From: Acarospora socialis
Taxonomy: Eukaryota; Ascomycota; Lecanoromycetes; Acarosporales; Acarosporaceae
DNA: 64,000 bases
Reading direction: 5' to 3'
Assembly: GCA_025617375.2 (NCBI GenBank)
Contig: JAMYGW020000010.1
Location: 1,240,001-1,304,000 of the forward strand
The translations under genes and the position numbers were made by a program. Of this stretch, positions 23,363 through 35,300 are shown piece by piece. The notes under the pieces are model-generated. The model saw nothing but the letters and a program-made list of their open reading frames with translations. It searched no databases and was not told the origin of the DNA. Position 1 is the stretch's first letter. Every line of letters begins with the position of its first letter.

Positions 23363-24580
23363 AGCGCTTGGGGTCAAAATTAATGTCATGGAGCACGATT
23401 TTGAAATTCGCAAGTGCCATGGGCCTTTGTGGTGCTCTGTCTGTACAATAGTTCCTGATATTCATTCTTTTGGCGGAAACACTATGAGCCCGGGCATGGG
23501 GTGTCCTCTTGTGTATGAAATGGTAATACATATGTCATGCCTTCGAAAGTGGGTTGTGGCTACCCTACCTTTCTCCTTGTTTCCATACCTACGAGTAATG
23601 GTCAGTACCTACCTTTCAGGTTGTTATTTGGTATTGACGTTACCCAAGGTATCACCAAGTACAGGAGGGCATTCTCAGACAAGCTTTTTATCCCGGTTTT
23701 TGCCCGCATAGCTATCGGCTTGGCCAACTTTCTTTATATCTTAGCTTAATTGACATTATTTCCGTCGTGCAAAGGTTGACTCAGTGGAGTGTACTTGATG
23801 GGCAGTGAACAGCATGGTGGTCAACAGAAGGCAAGACCGCGAAGGGGTAACGGAAGCGCTGCAGTGAGAGTGATGATGCTGGGTGAGGTTCTATGAGAGA
23901 ATAAGGATGCTGAATGGGCACTGAGGGGCAGATGCAGATCTTATAGAGTGAGAGTGCAAGAGAAAGCTGGTCAGGGATCCCACACCGCCACGGCACGTGC
24001 AGCAACAACCCCGCTCGTCACAAGTGAGCTGAGGTTGGGCTTGGGGCGAAGCACTGACAGATCCAATACACAGTGATATGTATGAAATGTGTAAGACAGC
24101 AAAAGCAAACAGAATGATTACTGCAACCCCGGAGGGAGCAGGATCCCATGGCGTCTTTGTCGGTGCATGGAAGGGCAGTCAACGGTGGAGGGGGCGGCAG
24201 CAGCAAGGGGTGGGGAGGGGAGCCGGGAAGCGAGGGCGGTGAGGTGAAGCTAAGCCTGAAGGGGGACGCCTTACCGGAATGGGGAATTCGGCGCGCCAGC
24301 ATTACGCGAATTGCCGATGAGCATATAGGTAAGGTAGCTCTCGCCCATGGCTGCCTTAGAGCAACTGTCCGTAGCAATGAGCAACGACGCAACGCCACGA
24401 AAATCGTATGAACGTGACGATGGATCACCGCTCCTCGATGCAAACACTCCCAACAAGCCTGCTATACCAAGATAATCACAAGCGGTGCAGGTTAAGGACG
24501 GTCTTTACAACTTCCCATAGACTGCCACCTTGACAAACTCGAGCGAACAAACTCTTCACCGTCTACTGTACTCAAATACA
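23363..24580. other. Intergenic region, no gene supported
   Basis: The 3' flank of the Cys-rich gene and the promoter of the next gene. Frames are short and overlapping. A G-rich stretch lies at about 24170-24260. No RNA gene or repeat was recognised. Confidence 0.5.
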
Positions 24581-27220
24581 ATGTCGTATTTGCGGCAACC
24601 ATCTCCACTATCATTCGAACCACTGTCGCCATCACCGTCTGACGTTGTAGCCTCAGACTCCGAGTGTGAGATAGACTCTGATTCACGCAAAGCGAAGCGC
24701 CGTCGAGTTGAGGATCTTGGGCGGCAATATCTCGCAGGACGACCGTTGTTCATCCAGTCTGCTAGTTTCAAAGGACCGTTTGATAAGGGATGGGTCAATC
24801 CTTGGAAGAAACCCAGGGGAGGCAGTCCACGACACGGCTCTACGAATGAGGAGGAGCGGCTAGTTGGGGAGTTCCCGACAGATCGAACGGTCCAGTCAGT
24901 TGCAGAGGATCAGGTTGAGGATGGGAGCAGTGTGGGTCGAGGTCATCCTGGGCTTAGCCGGAAAGTATCACGATCGCTTGACAAGGCTACCATGACCGCC
25001 GGCGTCTGGAGTCTTGCTACCAGACCGGAAAGGACTTCACAAGGGCAGCTCGTTTCGAAGGAGCAAGAGCAGAGAGGATCACGAAAGGACGAGCGGCCAC
25101 GTACGGCAGCTCTGCCACAAGAAAACAGGTTGAGGAGAACCGTGGAACCAGCTATTGATCCGACTAGACCTTTCAAGAGGCCTCATCAAGCTCAAACTCC
25201 TAGGTCCCTGATATCTGCAGCGAATGAGTGGCTTAAGTCCGATGAGGGCTATCTCGCAGAACAGCCACGGGGAGAAGCAAGGTCTCTCACGCCAACACCC
25301 ACCTCACGAGCAGACGATAGGCGAATTCCTTCAGGGCAATACGCAGACCAACACACTCCTAGGCCAGGCCCGTCACGAGAGGAACTCTCAACGCTTAGTA
25401 GGCCTGCAGCTTTCACGCCAATCAACGTACCGTCGCGCAGTCTGAAATTTTCAGACAACCAAGATGCACAGAAGCGGAAAGAGTCCACGTCACGCTCACC
25501 ATCAAACGCTCCGACGACAGTCAAAGAGTTGAGATCCTTCAGCCCCAAAGTATGTCAAAGCAAGTCTACAGAAGCCGGAGCAGTTGGCAAACCGAGAGGT
25601 CAGCGCACAGAATCACGTTCGCCTGGTTTGACGCTGAATGTTTTTACAGAAGCAGCCCCCACTACCAGGATCAGTCGATTACCGCAGGCATCACAAGATC
25701 CAGCTTTAAGACCTTCAGTAACAGACTCTTCTCGCGTACCTGCTCGGAGGGAGAACCCAACCTCTCGGCAGCGTCCAGCTGTTACCACCAGAGAACCTCT
25801 GTCACCTAGGAATTATCCGCCATTGACGACGGCTAGGATTGGTGGTGTTTCTGTACAGCACTCAGACAGCCGCCCACCCCCTTTTGTCCAAGACAGGGCT
25901 TCGGTTAATCATCACGAGTCCTCCCAATCGCCTCAAGATAGCAGAAGCAGAGTCCACACAGTCCCGCCGTCGACCAACATTTCAGCGTTTAAATTTCGAC
26001 GACCTGTAAAGACGATACCTGGGCCTCGTTTGGAGGCCGCAGAACCCAGCGTTGAGCCTCCCACTTTCGAGGTTGGGCAGATTCAGAAACCAAGAAGATT
26101 GGACTTTGCCTCATCGGAAGATTCTCCACATAAAGCAGAAGCACCGACGCCAACAGCTCAGGCGACATCCGAGGGTGGCACAGTTCACGACGCTTGCCAA
26201 TCTCAGCATGGCGGAGCCGTCTCAAATTCTTCTCGCGAAGAGCTATCTGTGAACCTGAACAACCCGGGCAAACAGGTCTTAGTCCAGCAGACTGACGACC
26301 CTAGCCGTTCGTCGAGTAATTTCCAAGAAGCTCAGATAGTACCTGACCCAGCTGGAAAAGATCCTCGGGTTCCATCCGCTTCCTCGACTGGCCTGATGGA
26401 GACCGACAAACAGTCATTGCACTTTAGCACCGAGACTGATGACGCGAGCGCCCAGCTCTCCACGCAAGCCGCCATTGCCAAGGCCCAATTGTCCTTCAAA
26501 GCCGATCTAACTTCACCCATAAAGCAGTGCTCTGTACCGTGCCCGGAAAACAAAGACTGTAATGAATCGAATCACCGGAATGTTACTTCTGTACAAAAAC
26601 CTAAGCACAACATCACCCCTTTTCAAACGTTCCGTACCCCGTCTCCTGAAGTTTTATATAAGCGGACCCCTGTTACATCTGGGGCCAACGAGCATCTGAG
26701 CACCCAACAAATGATAGATGCGGTAACACCTTTCGCATTCAGTACAACGAAGAAACCCACGACGAAGAGGATTAGTTTCACCACTTCTATAGCCGATGGT
26801 CAAAGTCATCGTGACTCTGACCATGTCAACAGGGATCATGGCAATTTCGGCCACTTGAGCCTGGACATGGACACGAGTCCTGATACTTCTGATGAAGCCA
26901 ACGTGACGACACAGAGGCCACCGAGAGGCCAAAGCCTCGAGAAAGAGGTTCCTTCAGCCAACTCATTCGCTCTGCCGGTCTCATTCTCAATCGCACCCAA
27001 TGGGACCTTGAAAGAAGTGTCCCAACAGGACGGGCAGGTTGAAGCTGCGGTCATGGATTTGGGGGCTGTCCTTGATGACGTTGGAAGCTTTCTACAAAGC
27101 TGGGACATAGAGGCTGAACTCAAGAAGAGTACCGGTCCTTCAACCACTGGACCCACCAACTCTGGCAGCCGAGTTCACACAGGCATTTCGTCTGGAAGGC
27201 CAAGATATTCGAAGCCGTAG
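24581..27220 (+). CDS. Uncharacterised disordered, probably nuclear protein
   Basis: Single exon of 879 residues from the Met at 24581 (M-S-Y-L-R-Q-P-S); the frame is open 17 codons upstream to another Met at 24530, but the downstream Met begins the Ser/Pro-rich start that looks native. A basic cluster, K-A-K-R-R-R, near residue 40 could be a nuclear localisation signal. It is followed by an ordered-looking block with G-R-x-Y-L-A-G-R-P-L-F-I-Q and G-W-V-N-P-W, the only strongly motif-like part. The middle (about 90-800) is Ser/Pro/Arg/Gln-rich and probably disordered. A second short ordered block near the C-terminus contains L-D-D-V-G-S-F-L-Q-S-W. I do not recognise the family and propose no function. 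Confidence 0.72.
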   Translation: MSYLRQPSPLSFEPLSPSPSDVVASDSECEIDSDSRKAKRRRVEDLGRQYLAGRPLFIQSASFKGPFDKGWVNPWKKPRGGSPRHGSTNEEERLVGEFPTDRTVQSVAEDQVEDGSSVGRGHPGLSRKVSRSLDKATMTAGVWSLATRPERTSQGQLVSKEQEQRGSRKDERPRTAALPQENRLRRTVEPAIDPTRPFKRPHQAQTPRSLISAANEWLKSDEGYLAEQPRGEARSLTPTPTSRADDRRIPSGQYADQHTPRPGPSREELSTLSRPAAFTPINVPSRSLKFSDNQDAQKRKESTSRSPSNAPTTVKELRSFSPKVCQSKSTEAGAVGKPRGQRTESRSPGLTLNVFTEAAPTTRISRLPQASQDPALRPSVTDSSRVPARRENPTSRQRPAVTTREPLSPRNYPPLTTARIGGVSVQHSDSRPPPFVQDRASVNHHESSQSPQDSRSRVHTVPPSTNISAFKFRRPVKTIPGPRLEAAEPSVEPPTFEVGQIQKPRRLDFASSEDSPHKAEAPTPTAQATSEGGTVHDACQSQHGGAVSNSSREELSVNLNNPGKQVLVQQTDDPSRSSSNFQEAQIVPDPAGKDPRVPSASSTGLMETDKQSLHFSTETDDASAQLSTQAAIAKAQLSFKADLTSPIKQCSVPCPENKDCNESNHRNVTSVQKPKHNITPFQTFRTPSPEVLYKRTPVTSGANEHLSTQQMIDAVTPFAFSTTKKPTTKRISFTTSIADGQSHRDSDHVNRDHGNFGHLSLDMDTSPDTSDEANVTTQRPPRGQSLEKEVPSANSFALPVSFSIAPNGTLKEVSQQDGQVEAAVMDLGAVLDDVGSFLQSWDIEAELKKSTGPSTTGPTNSGSRVHTGISSGRPRYSKP

Positions 27221-28280
27221 CACCACTCATAGATATGGACCAAATAGATGCGCATCTAGAATTGACATCGATCCCCAGTCTCTTATTGGAACCGGAGCAT
27301 TTCTCGTTTGGAATGCACGGATGATTTTTCTCAATGCAGTAAAGGGGTGGCCTGATCAACCCTTTATCGTGCAAAGTGATAGGCATGCGCTCCTAGCCTC
27401 ATCTCACCGGATTATCAATGTCAGTACCGACCTGTTAGTGAGAGGCATTCAGTCGGGATGTCGTGATCTGCTGCAGATTTCGAGGCGGGTGTAGCAGCGC
27501 CATTGCCGTGATCGATCCTGTCAACATCTGCCGCTACTTATAGGTAGGTACCTTACCTCAACTACCTAGACCTAATGCATTGGCCCCGCGCGCTGCTCAA
27601 TGCAAGAGCGCTGTCTGTTGTAAGTAGTTAGGACCATGGATTTACATTAGGTGTCGTCCAACTGCGCGTCAGAACAGCCATATGCGAAGCACGTTGCCAG
27701 CTGATTGGAGTTCAGCTCACGACGAAGACCGTTACCGCCATCACCCGCAAATTCAATCGGCCTGTAAGACTAAAGGTCTTCCGAGAAACGCTGAGTTCCG
27801 GACGGACCGGAGAGGTGTTTGAGAATGGCATTTGACATGATATACGACAGGATCGTGACTTCTCCTTCATACCAAGCTGTCTTAATAGGTAGGTAGTAAG
27901 TAACATCTTATAAAGTACAAAGTACCCAGCTAAGGACGGATGATCTTCGCCAAACGACCAGGTGAGGTCATCTCAAGTACCTACCATTTGACTTACTGTT
28001 GAATTAAATGCAGCTTTCGATGGATAATTGCTCTTCTTCCCGCATTGGAATTGAGACGCAGACGCGTTTAAGCCATCTTTTAGCCTGTAGAACTGGCATC
28101 ACCTGCAACGTGGCAAACCCAAGCAATTAAAGAAAGAAAATCGCTGTACACAGAAACGTACTGTACCTTGGACCTTATCATAGACACCCCCGGCATCTCC
28201 CAAATCTGCAAAGACCCAGCCCAAAAAGCTCAGCGAATTATTCCGCCACGTCGTGTAGCGGTCTACTAAATGTCCAACTC
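27221..28280. other. Intergenic region with TAGGTA/TACCTA hexamers
   Basis: No gene is supported. A cluster of TAGGTA/TACCTA words occurs at about 27541-27572, with further copies near 27888 and 27975. The distal part is the promoter of the inositol phosphate kinase gene. Confidence 0.55.
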
Positions 28281-31200
28281 ATGACAAACCCCCTTTCCGC
28301 TTCAGAAAATACCTCACTTGCTCTATCGGTGAGGTCTTCTGAAGACCCCCAAGTCCTTAAGAATGATCCGCCGCCCCTCTCGGCGCCGTCCATGGCGATA
28401 ACGTCGATAGGGTCCGCTCCGCCTGCGAAAACAAAAGCAAAAGCAAGGCCCCCGGCATTGGCGTGGGACGGACCTACAGTGTATGAAGACGAGGGCGCAC
28501 AACTGTCGGAGAGGGACAGTATCTTTGCAACACATTACATCACATCGGACCCACCCGCCGACAATCCACAACTTTCTACTGCAAAGGGCAGGCACGACGA
28601 AGCCCATAATCCACAGCAAGATGCAGTTGCCGAGATGGAATTGCCTGCACCTCACTTTTCACATTCACCGGAGCCTGCACCACTCTTCCACAAAACGACA
28701 TCCTCACCAACCATAGCATCAGTCAAAGGGTTCGAGAATGGTCTTGACGGTCGAAGAGGTAGACGAAAGTGCCTAGCCTCAACTGAGAGCGGGTCTTTGG
28801 ACTTCTTGGAGTATTTTCAGAGCAGAGCTGGGTCATTGGATCGCGTTGGTCGAGGGGAGCGCGTCCAGGTCCTGCCGCCATTTATTAGCCCTGTCGATAC
28901 TCCGATCAACCGTCCGTCAACCCCGCGAGAGATTCCCGATATATTGTCGATGCCGAGAGACGGAGCACACAACACGGTACTTCCTAGTCGGAAGGATGAG
29001 CAACCTGGTCGAGGGGAGCAGATCATGTCTACCGGGGAAGGACATAGCTCAAGTCGGCACGAAAATGGTCATGTGGAAAAGAAGATAGCGGCAAGCTTGG
29101 CTAAGACGGAGCCGGCTCAGAATCCACGAAGCCGTAAAACTAGTCATTACCTGGGTTTGTTCAAGGAAAACACTCCTTCTCAAGAGCACAGACGCCGGGA
29201 CGAAAAGGCCAAGGAGAAGACGAGCAAGGAAAAGGCCGTCGATCTAGACGTGCGTGCAGAGCTTGGCGAAGAGGCTCAGCAGACTGCACATTGTAGGGAT
29301 TCTTACTTTCCAGCTCAAGACCCCGGGGATCCAGACTCAGACGATCTCCCTTGTGCTCATCCAGGTTCTACCGATGACCAATTTTCTTCAGGAGAGGTCA
29401 ACCATGTTCAACAAGAGAATTTATTACCGCTCTCCGCGCAATCCATTGAGCCCTCCACTTCCGTAGAGACTATGGATGCTTTCTTGCATGAAAATAACGA
29501 GCGAGTTCAGAGCAAAGAGACGGATAGTGCTAACAGTGCAAGCGCTCCAACACGCTTGATGACACACAGTTTCCCGCTGTGTCTTCTGGAGGAGATACGT
29601 AATCACCATAACCTGACACCTGGTGCGGAACGAGGAACATCATTTTCAAGAAGCATCCCAACCATTTCCGCCGAGCGAGCAAAGTCCGCGTCAGTTGGTG
29701 CTAGTCCAGATCCTACATCCGCCGAGAAATTGGAAGAACATGATGGAGCAACTGCAGATCGCGACTCAGCTGAGAATGAAGATGACGATGAATCTGATAA
29801 GGAGCAAATCTCTTCGGCATTGTACTTCCCTCATCAAACACCGGTTCTGGAGGAGGTCGAGCGAGTAAGGTCAAGTCGAGGTACAGAAGCTGTAGACACT
29901 CATCAATACAGCTCGTCGCTTGAGCCAGAAGTCAACGTGCTCCAGCGTCGCAAAGTTGCATCCCAGGAACCACCATCAAACGAGGTTGACATTAATCTAC
30001 GATCTTCGGACCAACATCGCTACCTTCACGGTGATCTACAACAGCACCTAAATCCATTACATGACGTCGAACCTCAGCTCTCTACAGTACCATCCGATAT
30101 TGGGTCCTCCTCAGCCTCGAACTCAGATTATGAGTCAATAGACGAGGCAGCAGTCTCTTCGCGCGAGGATGACACAAACCTTACCGATGATGATGCTGAT
30201 ACAACTCCAACCGCTACTCCAGTAGCTCATGCTCCACTCACACGCCTAAAGTCACGAAGCCCTCGTCAGCACCCACCAGCTCCACTAGGCGCAGTGGAGC
30301 TGAAGCCGTACAGCCACCAGGTCGGAGGACATACCACCGTGTTCCGCTTCTCTAGACGTGCCGTTTGCAAACAGCTCAGCAACAGAGAGAACGAGTTTTA
30401 TGAGACGGTCGAACGTAGGCATCCTGAGCTGTTGAGATTTCTGCCAAGGTATGCATGGTTTTCCTAAAACCTCCTCTCAATAAGGCCTTGAAGCTGAGAT
30501 ATCAGCAAAGGTGCAATCTGCGCTATCGACGGCTATACCTACGTTCTTAAATCTATGCTAACGAAGTGCTTTTACTTTACATGTAGGTACATCGGAGTGC
30601 TCAATGTTACATACCGCAAAGCTCCGAAGCGCAAGAAGATCAAAAAGGAAACCGAGGCTGAGAAGCGCCTCTCCAACGGAGCAAGACGAGCAGATGCAGG
30701 TTTGGATGAGCTCTCCAATTTAGCAGCGCTCGGAAGGGATCCGCAGGATGAGCCAGCTAGAGCTTCGCTGAGCGCACAAGTCAAGGATCAACCCCGAATT
30801 GTTAGTTATTCTCAACAAGCAACGCCAGTCCCACATGTGATATTCGAGAACAACCGACATATCATACCCGACAGCCTCTTTAGCGTCCCTCGACCTACTC
30901 TGTACTCTGATGTTTCCGAACCGTTCAAAGGCGGAAGATCCCCAGCCGGGAGATATTATCAACCTGCTGACGCCGGCGATACGGGAGAGAGGAACTATGC
31001 GGGTAAGATTGCTTCCCCGGCAAGGGCGTCCTTCGTGAAGCACCAGACTAGTTGGGGCGCAACTACGGTCAACACGAAGCTCCAAGAGCAAGTATTGCGC
31101 GAAGTGTTCGGTCCCCCAATCATCCACTACCATCAGCGCCACGCGAGAAGCCATCACACATTACCACGAGTGAAAGAGGCAAACAATCAAAGGAGCAAGA

Positions 31201-32609
31201 TACTGGAACTCCCATCTTCTGGTAGCCGTCGAAACAGTGAAGACTTCACACAATCTCATCCGAGTGCTGTTAGGAGAGATACAAACGGAAATCAAGCTCC
31301 AAACAATGGAGCAGATCGCAAATCCTCCCTTTCGGTGGTCCGTAAAGACTCAGCCCCAACCACTGCAGCGCACGATCCTAATCTAGAATCTCTGGAGAAA
31401 TTTCGCACATCGAACACCGAGGAGAATACCATGCCGACCTCGGCTGGTCGCCGAATCCATAGACGACATTCGGGCAGCGGACTCCGTAGAAGACGAAGTA
31501 CTGTGGACAGCACCAAGAGGTACGATCTAGAGTATTTCGAAGATGACGGGTACGGTGGGGACAAGGAAGATGAGGTGATTTCCATGGATAACGTCAAGGA
31601 AGGCCAAACAATGTCGTCTTTCACGTCTGATAAAGCTCTGGCTATTACAGGGAAAGCGTCCATCAGCTCAGACGATCCGGACACAGCGTTGAATGTTTCA
31701 GACGTTCGCTCCAGGGATACACCCGTTCCATATCGAGGATACTCGAGTACACGTGAGTCCAATCAAGGACCCGTGAACCCTAAACAGGCTCAATTACAAC
31801 CAGACGAACGGGTGCAGCACTTCCTGCTCTTGGAGGATTTGACTGCAGGAATGAGCAAGCCTTGCGTGTTGGATCTGAAAATGGGGACGCGTCAGTATGG
31901 GGTTGAAGCTGATGAAAAAAAGAAAAAGTCTCAGAGGCGGAAGTGCCAAACAACGACGTCGCAACAGCTAGGGGTACGATTGTGCGGGATGCAAGTGTGG
32001 AATGTCAAGAAGCAAACGTACCTTTTTGAAGACAAGTATTTCGGGCGCGATCTTAAAGCGGGTCGCGAATTCCAGAGTGCTCTCACTCGCTTTCTGTACG
32101 ATGGAGTCAGCTATGCCAGCGTCTCCCGGCATATTCCGGTCATTCTGGAGAGGATCACCAAGCTCGAAAGCATGATCCGAAACCTACCGGGTTATCGATT
32201 TTACGCCAGCAGCCTCCTTATGCTTTACGACGGTGCTATTGGTAAAGAACAAGACGGCCAAGACAAGGGTCAGGCCAAACCGATCGGCGATCTGGAGCAC
32301 CCTAGATCAAACATCGAGCTCAAGATCGTCGACTTTGCAAATTGCGTGACGGGTGAAGATACGTTGCCACCGACCGTTCCCTGCCCACCGCATGATCCCG
32401 ACGGGGTCGATCGTGGTTATCTGCGAGGCCTACGCACACTAAGGATCTACTTTCAACGCATCTGGCGAGAGATCAACGATCAGGACTATGTGGAAAGAGG
32501 AGAGGGAGAAGGGATGGCACTGAGCCAGAGGGGTGCTGGGAATGTTGGTACGTCCGGCGATTGGACGGACGGGGTGATTTACGAAGATCCGGGAGATGTC
32601 AGTTTCTAA
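28281..32609 (+). CDS. KCS1: Inositol hexakisphosphate kinase (Kcs1 type)
   Basis: Two exons (28281-30448 and 30587-32609, 138-nt intron) give about 1396 residues. The intron falls inside the kinase domain and splicing restores [11 protein letters not shown]. The N-terminal ~670 residues are disordered and Ser/Glu-rich. The split catalytic domain starts near residue 675 (H-Q-V-G-G-H) and continues after a ~400-residue insertion with the inositol-binding P-C-V-L-D-L-K-M-G motif (PxxxDxKxG, about residue 1147), the A-S-S-L-L motif (about 1262) and the metal-binding I-V-D-F-A motif (about 1302). The family phosphorylates InsP6 to the pyrophosphate 5-InsP7, which feeds phosphate sensing and stress signalling. 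The protein is longer than yeast Kcs1 (about 1050 residues) because of the disordered regions. Confidence 0.9.
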
Positions 32610-33067
32610 GTGCACGGCACTCGCCCTGATATGCTCTGGTGGAATCACCGTTTGCTGTGTAAGGGCACTGACAGTAACGATGCACGTTTGATGCGTCATG
32701 GCTATAGTTACGTGGTGGGGGTTCTCATTGAATAGCGGTACTGTACATAGTAGCAACATCCTCTTCCAAGACTGAGTAAATGATAAAGTTGAGGATCACG
32801 TTATTCACTTATCAGATAGATCAGTGGTGTAGCAGCAGTTAAGGCAGCCATGCCCGTATTCGTAGCGCTAGACTCCCAGGCCTCGGCTCGACACGACGCC
32901 AAACCAGATCTCGTGGGCCGTGTCATCATCCTCGTCACGATGCTTCGGTCTATATTCTCCGAATGGCTCACAATACGCTTTGCTGAGATGATGTAGAAAG
33001 CCCGGCCGACATCCGTTTCTTTCCTTCCTTTTAACTAGCCAGCCAGTCCATACAGCTCTCCGTCGCC
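32610..33067. other. Intergenic region between kinase and transporter genes
   Basis: About 460 bp separating two genes on the same strand. It holds the terminator of the first and the promoter of the second. I see no further feature in it. Confidence 0.6.
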
Positions 33068-34965
33068 ATGCGGAAGCGCAACGGGTCGATCGACAAGCTG
33101 GACTTCGACTCCCAACGCGCTCATCGCCAACCCAACAACGACTCCGACAGCTCCGGCCCAAGCGGTCTTCTGGACGACGACGAGAGTTTTTTCAGCAACG
33201 TGGCCGAAGGCGTCGTGCAACGCGATCAGCGCAACATGCAGAGAGCGGTCGTGCGGTATCTCAGTTTCGCGTGCGCCATGTTGAGCTGGTAAGCGCACCT
33301 TTCCCATTCCGTTGCCGCCTCTACGTCACGTACGTCAGGTCGTGGAACTGGGCGGTTGAAGCTAGCATTGGCTGATTGGGATGGGGCAGTCTCTGCGCCG
33401 GCTCGACCACGGCGTATTCGCTCTACGGCCCGCTCTTCCTCTCGCGCCTGCACTACTCCCAGCTGCAAGTCAACCTCGTCTCCATCACGGCGGAGCTCGC
33501 CATGTACCTGCCCGTGCCGCTGTGGGGGTTCCTGTGCGACAGATACGGGCCGCGACTGCCGTCGCTGTTTGCGGGCGTCGTGTTTGGGTTGGGATACCTG
33601 CTGGCGGCGTTTACTTACCGGCATGGGGCGTTGAGAGCGGCTGGAGGCGAGGGATGGCCGTTCGGGGTGATGGTTTTGGCCTTCGTCGGGGTCGGCATGG
33701 GAACCAGTTGCATGTACCTGTCGGCCGTGACGACGTGCGCGAAGAACTTCGGGAAGGGCCGACATAAGGGGTTTGCGCTCGCGATGCCGATCGCGGCGTT
33801 TGGCTTGAGTGGGATGTGGCAGAGTCAGGTTGGGAGTCGATTGCTCTACGAGCATGCAGGGGACGGTAGGAGAGGGGAGGTGGATGTGTTCAAGTACTTT
33901 CTGTTCCTGGGTTTTACGCTGTTGCTGGTCGGCATTATCGGCGCCTTGGGATTGCGGATTGTGGACGAGGAGGCCCTGATCGACGAGGCGGTGGAAGAGC
34001 TCGAGAGGAGCGGACTGCTGGAAGACAGCCCATTCTTCCAGCACGCTCCCACCGACAGGGACTACGGTACTCTCCACGCCCGGCGGTCATCGAACGAGGA
34101 TCTCGACCCACCAACCCCCATCGAAGCCGACTCAGACCCCGTCTCGCGCAAGAAAACCTGGCTCCTCAACGCCGAAACGCGCGCCTTCCTCCGTGATCCG
34201 ACGATGTGGTTCCTAGCCGCCGGCTTCTTCCTCGTGACGGGTCCCGGCGAAGCGTTCATCAACAACCTCGGCACCATCATCGGCACCTTGTATCCGCCCC
34301 CCTCCTCCTCCTCCTCCTCCTCCTCCTCCTCCTCCTCCACCGACCCAAACCCCCTTCCACCAACCTCCCCCGCCACGCACGTCTCCATCGTCGCCCTCAC
34401 TTCCACCCTCGCCCGCATCCTAACCGGCACCCTCTCCGACCTCCTCGCCCCTCCCTCCGCCTCCCCCCATCACCCCACCCACCACCGCATCCACATCTCC
34501 CGCCTCTCCTTCCTCCTCCTCTCCACCCTCCTCCTCTCCGCCGGCCAAACCTTCCTCGCCTCCGGCGCCGTCCAAAACCACGCCGCCGACCGCTTCTGGA
34601 TCGTCTCCGCCCTCATCGGCGCCGGCTACGGCGCCGTCTTCAGCCTCGTCCCCATCGTCTGCAGCGTCGTCTGGGGCGTCGAGAATTTCGGGACGAATTG
34701 GGGCATCGTCGCCATGGTGCCGGCTGCGGGGGCGAGTTTGTGGGGGGTCGTGTTTGCGGGCGGGTATGAGTGGGGGAAGGGGAGGGAGGGTGTGAAGCAA
34801 GGGGAGGTGGTGGCGACGGTGGTGGAGGATGTGTTGTGCTATGGACGAGACTGCTATGCGCCGACGTTCTGGGCTATGGCGGTTAGTGTCTGGGTTGCTT
34901 GTGGGCTGTGGTTGTGGGCGTGGAAGGGGCCGGGGGGTTGGAGTCGGCGGGGGATAGCGGTTTAG
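33068..34965 (+). CDS. MCH1: Major facilitator transporter, Mch1-like (monocarboxylate-permease homologue)
   Basis: Two exons (33068-33288 and 33390-34965, 101-nt intron) give about 598 residues. Splicing joins F-A-C-A-M-L-S-C to L-C-A-G-S-T-T-A-Y within the first transmembrane helix. About 12 hydrophobic helices in two bundles of six are visible. The first bundle carries the family-typical S-L-Y-G-P-L-F and the C-D-R-Y-G-P-R loop between helices 2 and 3 (the MFS G-x-x-x-D-R-x-G-R region). A central hydrophilic loop separates the halves. A second loop holds a poly-Ser run of about 12 TCC codons (about 34302-34338), a length-variable microsatellite. Yeast Mch1 is a vacuolar-membrane MFS protein that does not behave as a plasma-membrane monocarboxylate carrier, and its substrate is unknown. 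Confidence 0.85.
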
Positions 34966-35300
34966 AGGATGGGTACCATGGTGGACGTTTCTTGGGCTTG
35001 GTGTTGGGCTTGGAGTGGGGGTTTTGATGCATTGCAGGGGTATGGGTATGGGTTTGTTTGATGTTGAGTTTAGATATATAGATATGAATTCCCACAACCG
35101 AGATATCGGAGAAGGTTGGCTGCGCTATGGTGGTACTTGATTTTTCGTGGGTTTATACTTTATACGTCAATGGTGAATTCGGAGATTTCGGGGACAGAGA
35201 GAGCGCGCGAGAGCGAGCTAGGGTATCCGAAGGACCGAGAACGAACACAAGAACGATAATTATAAACGCCGTCCACCTGCCCACCGAGTCTCAGATCTGC
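34966..35300. terminator. Shared 3' flank of convergent transporter and RabGAP genes
   Basis: The two genes end tail to tail with 335 bp between stop codons, so both transcripts must end here and may overlap. No discrete terminator motif can be named. Confidence 0.4.

Noticed and set aside
33226-34077. A 283-codon antisense frame over the transporter
   Set aside because: The sense strand shows 12 membrane helices and Mch1-type motifs. The antisense frame is Arg/Gln/Pro-rich with no domain.
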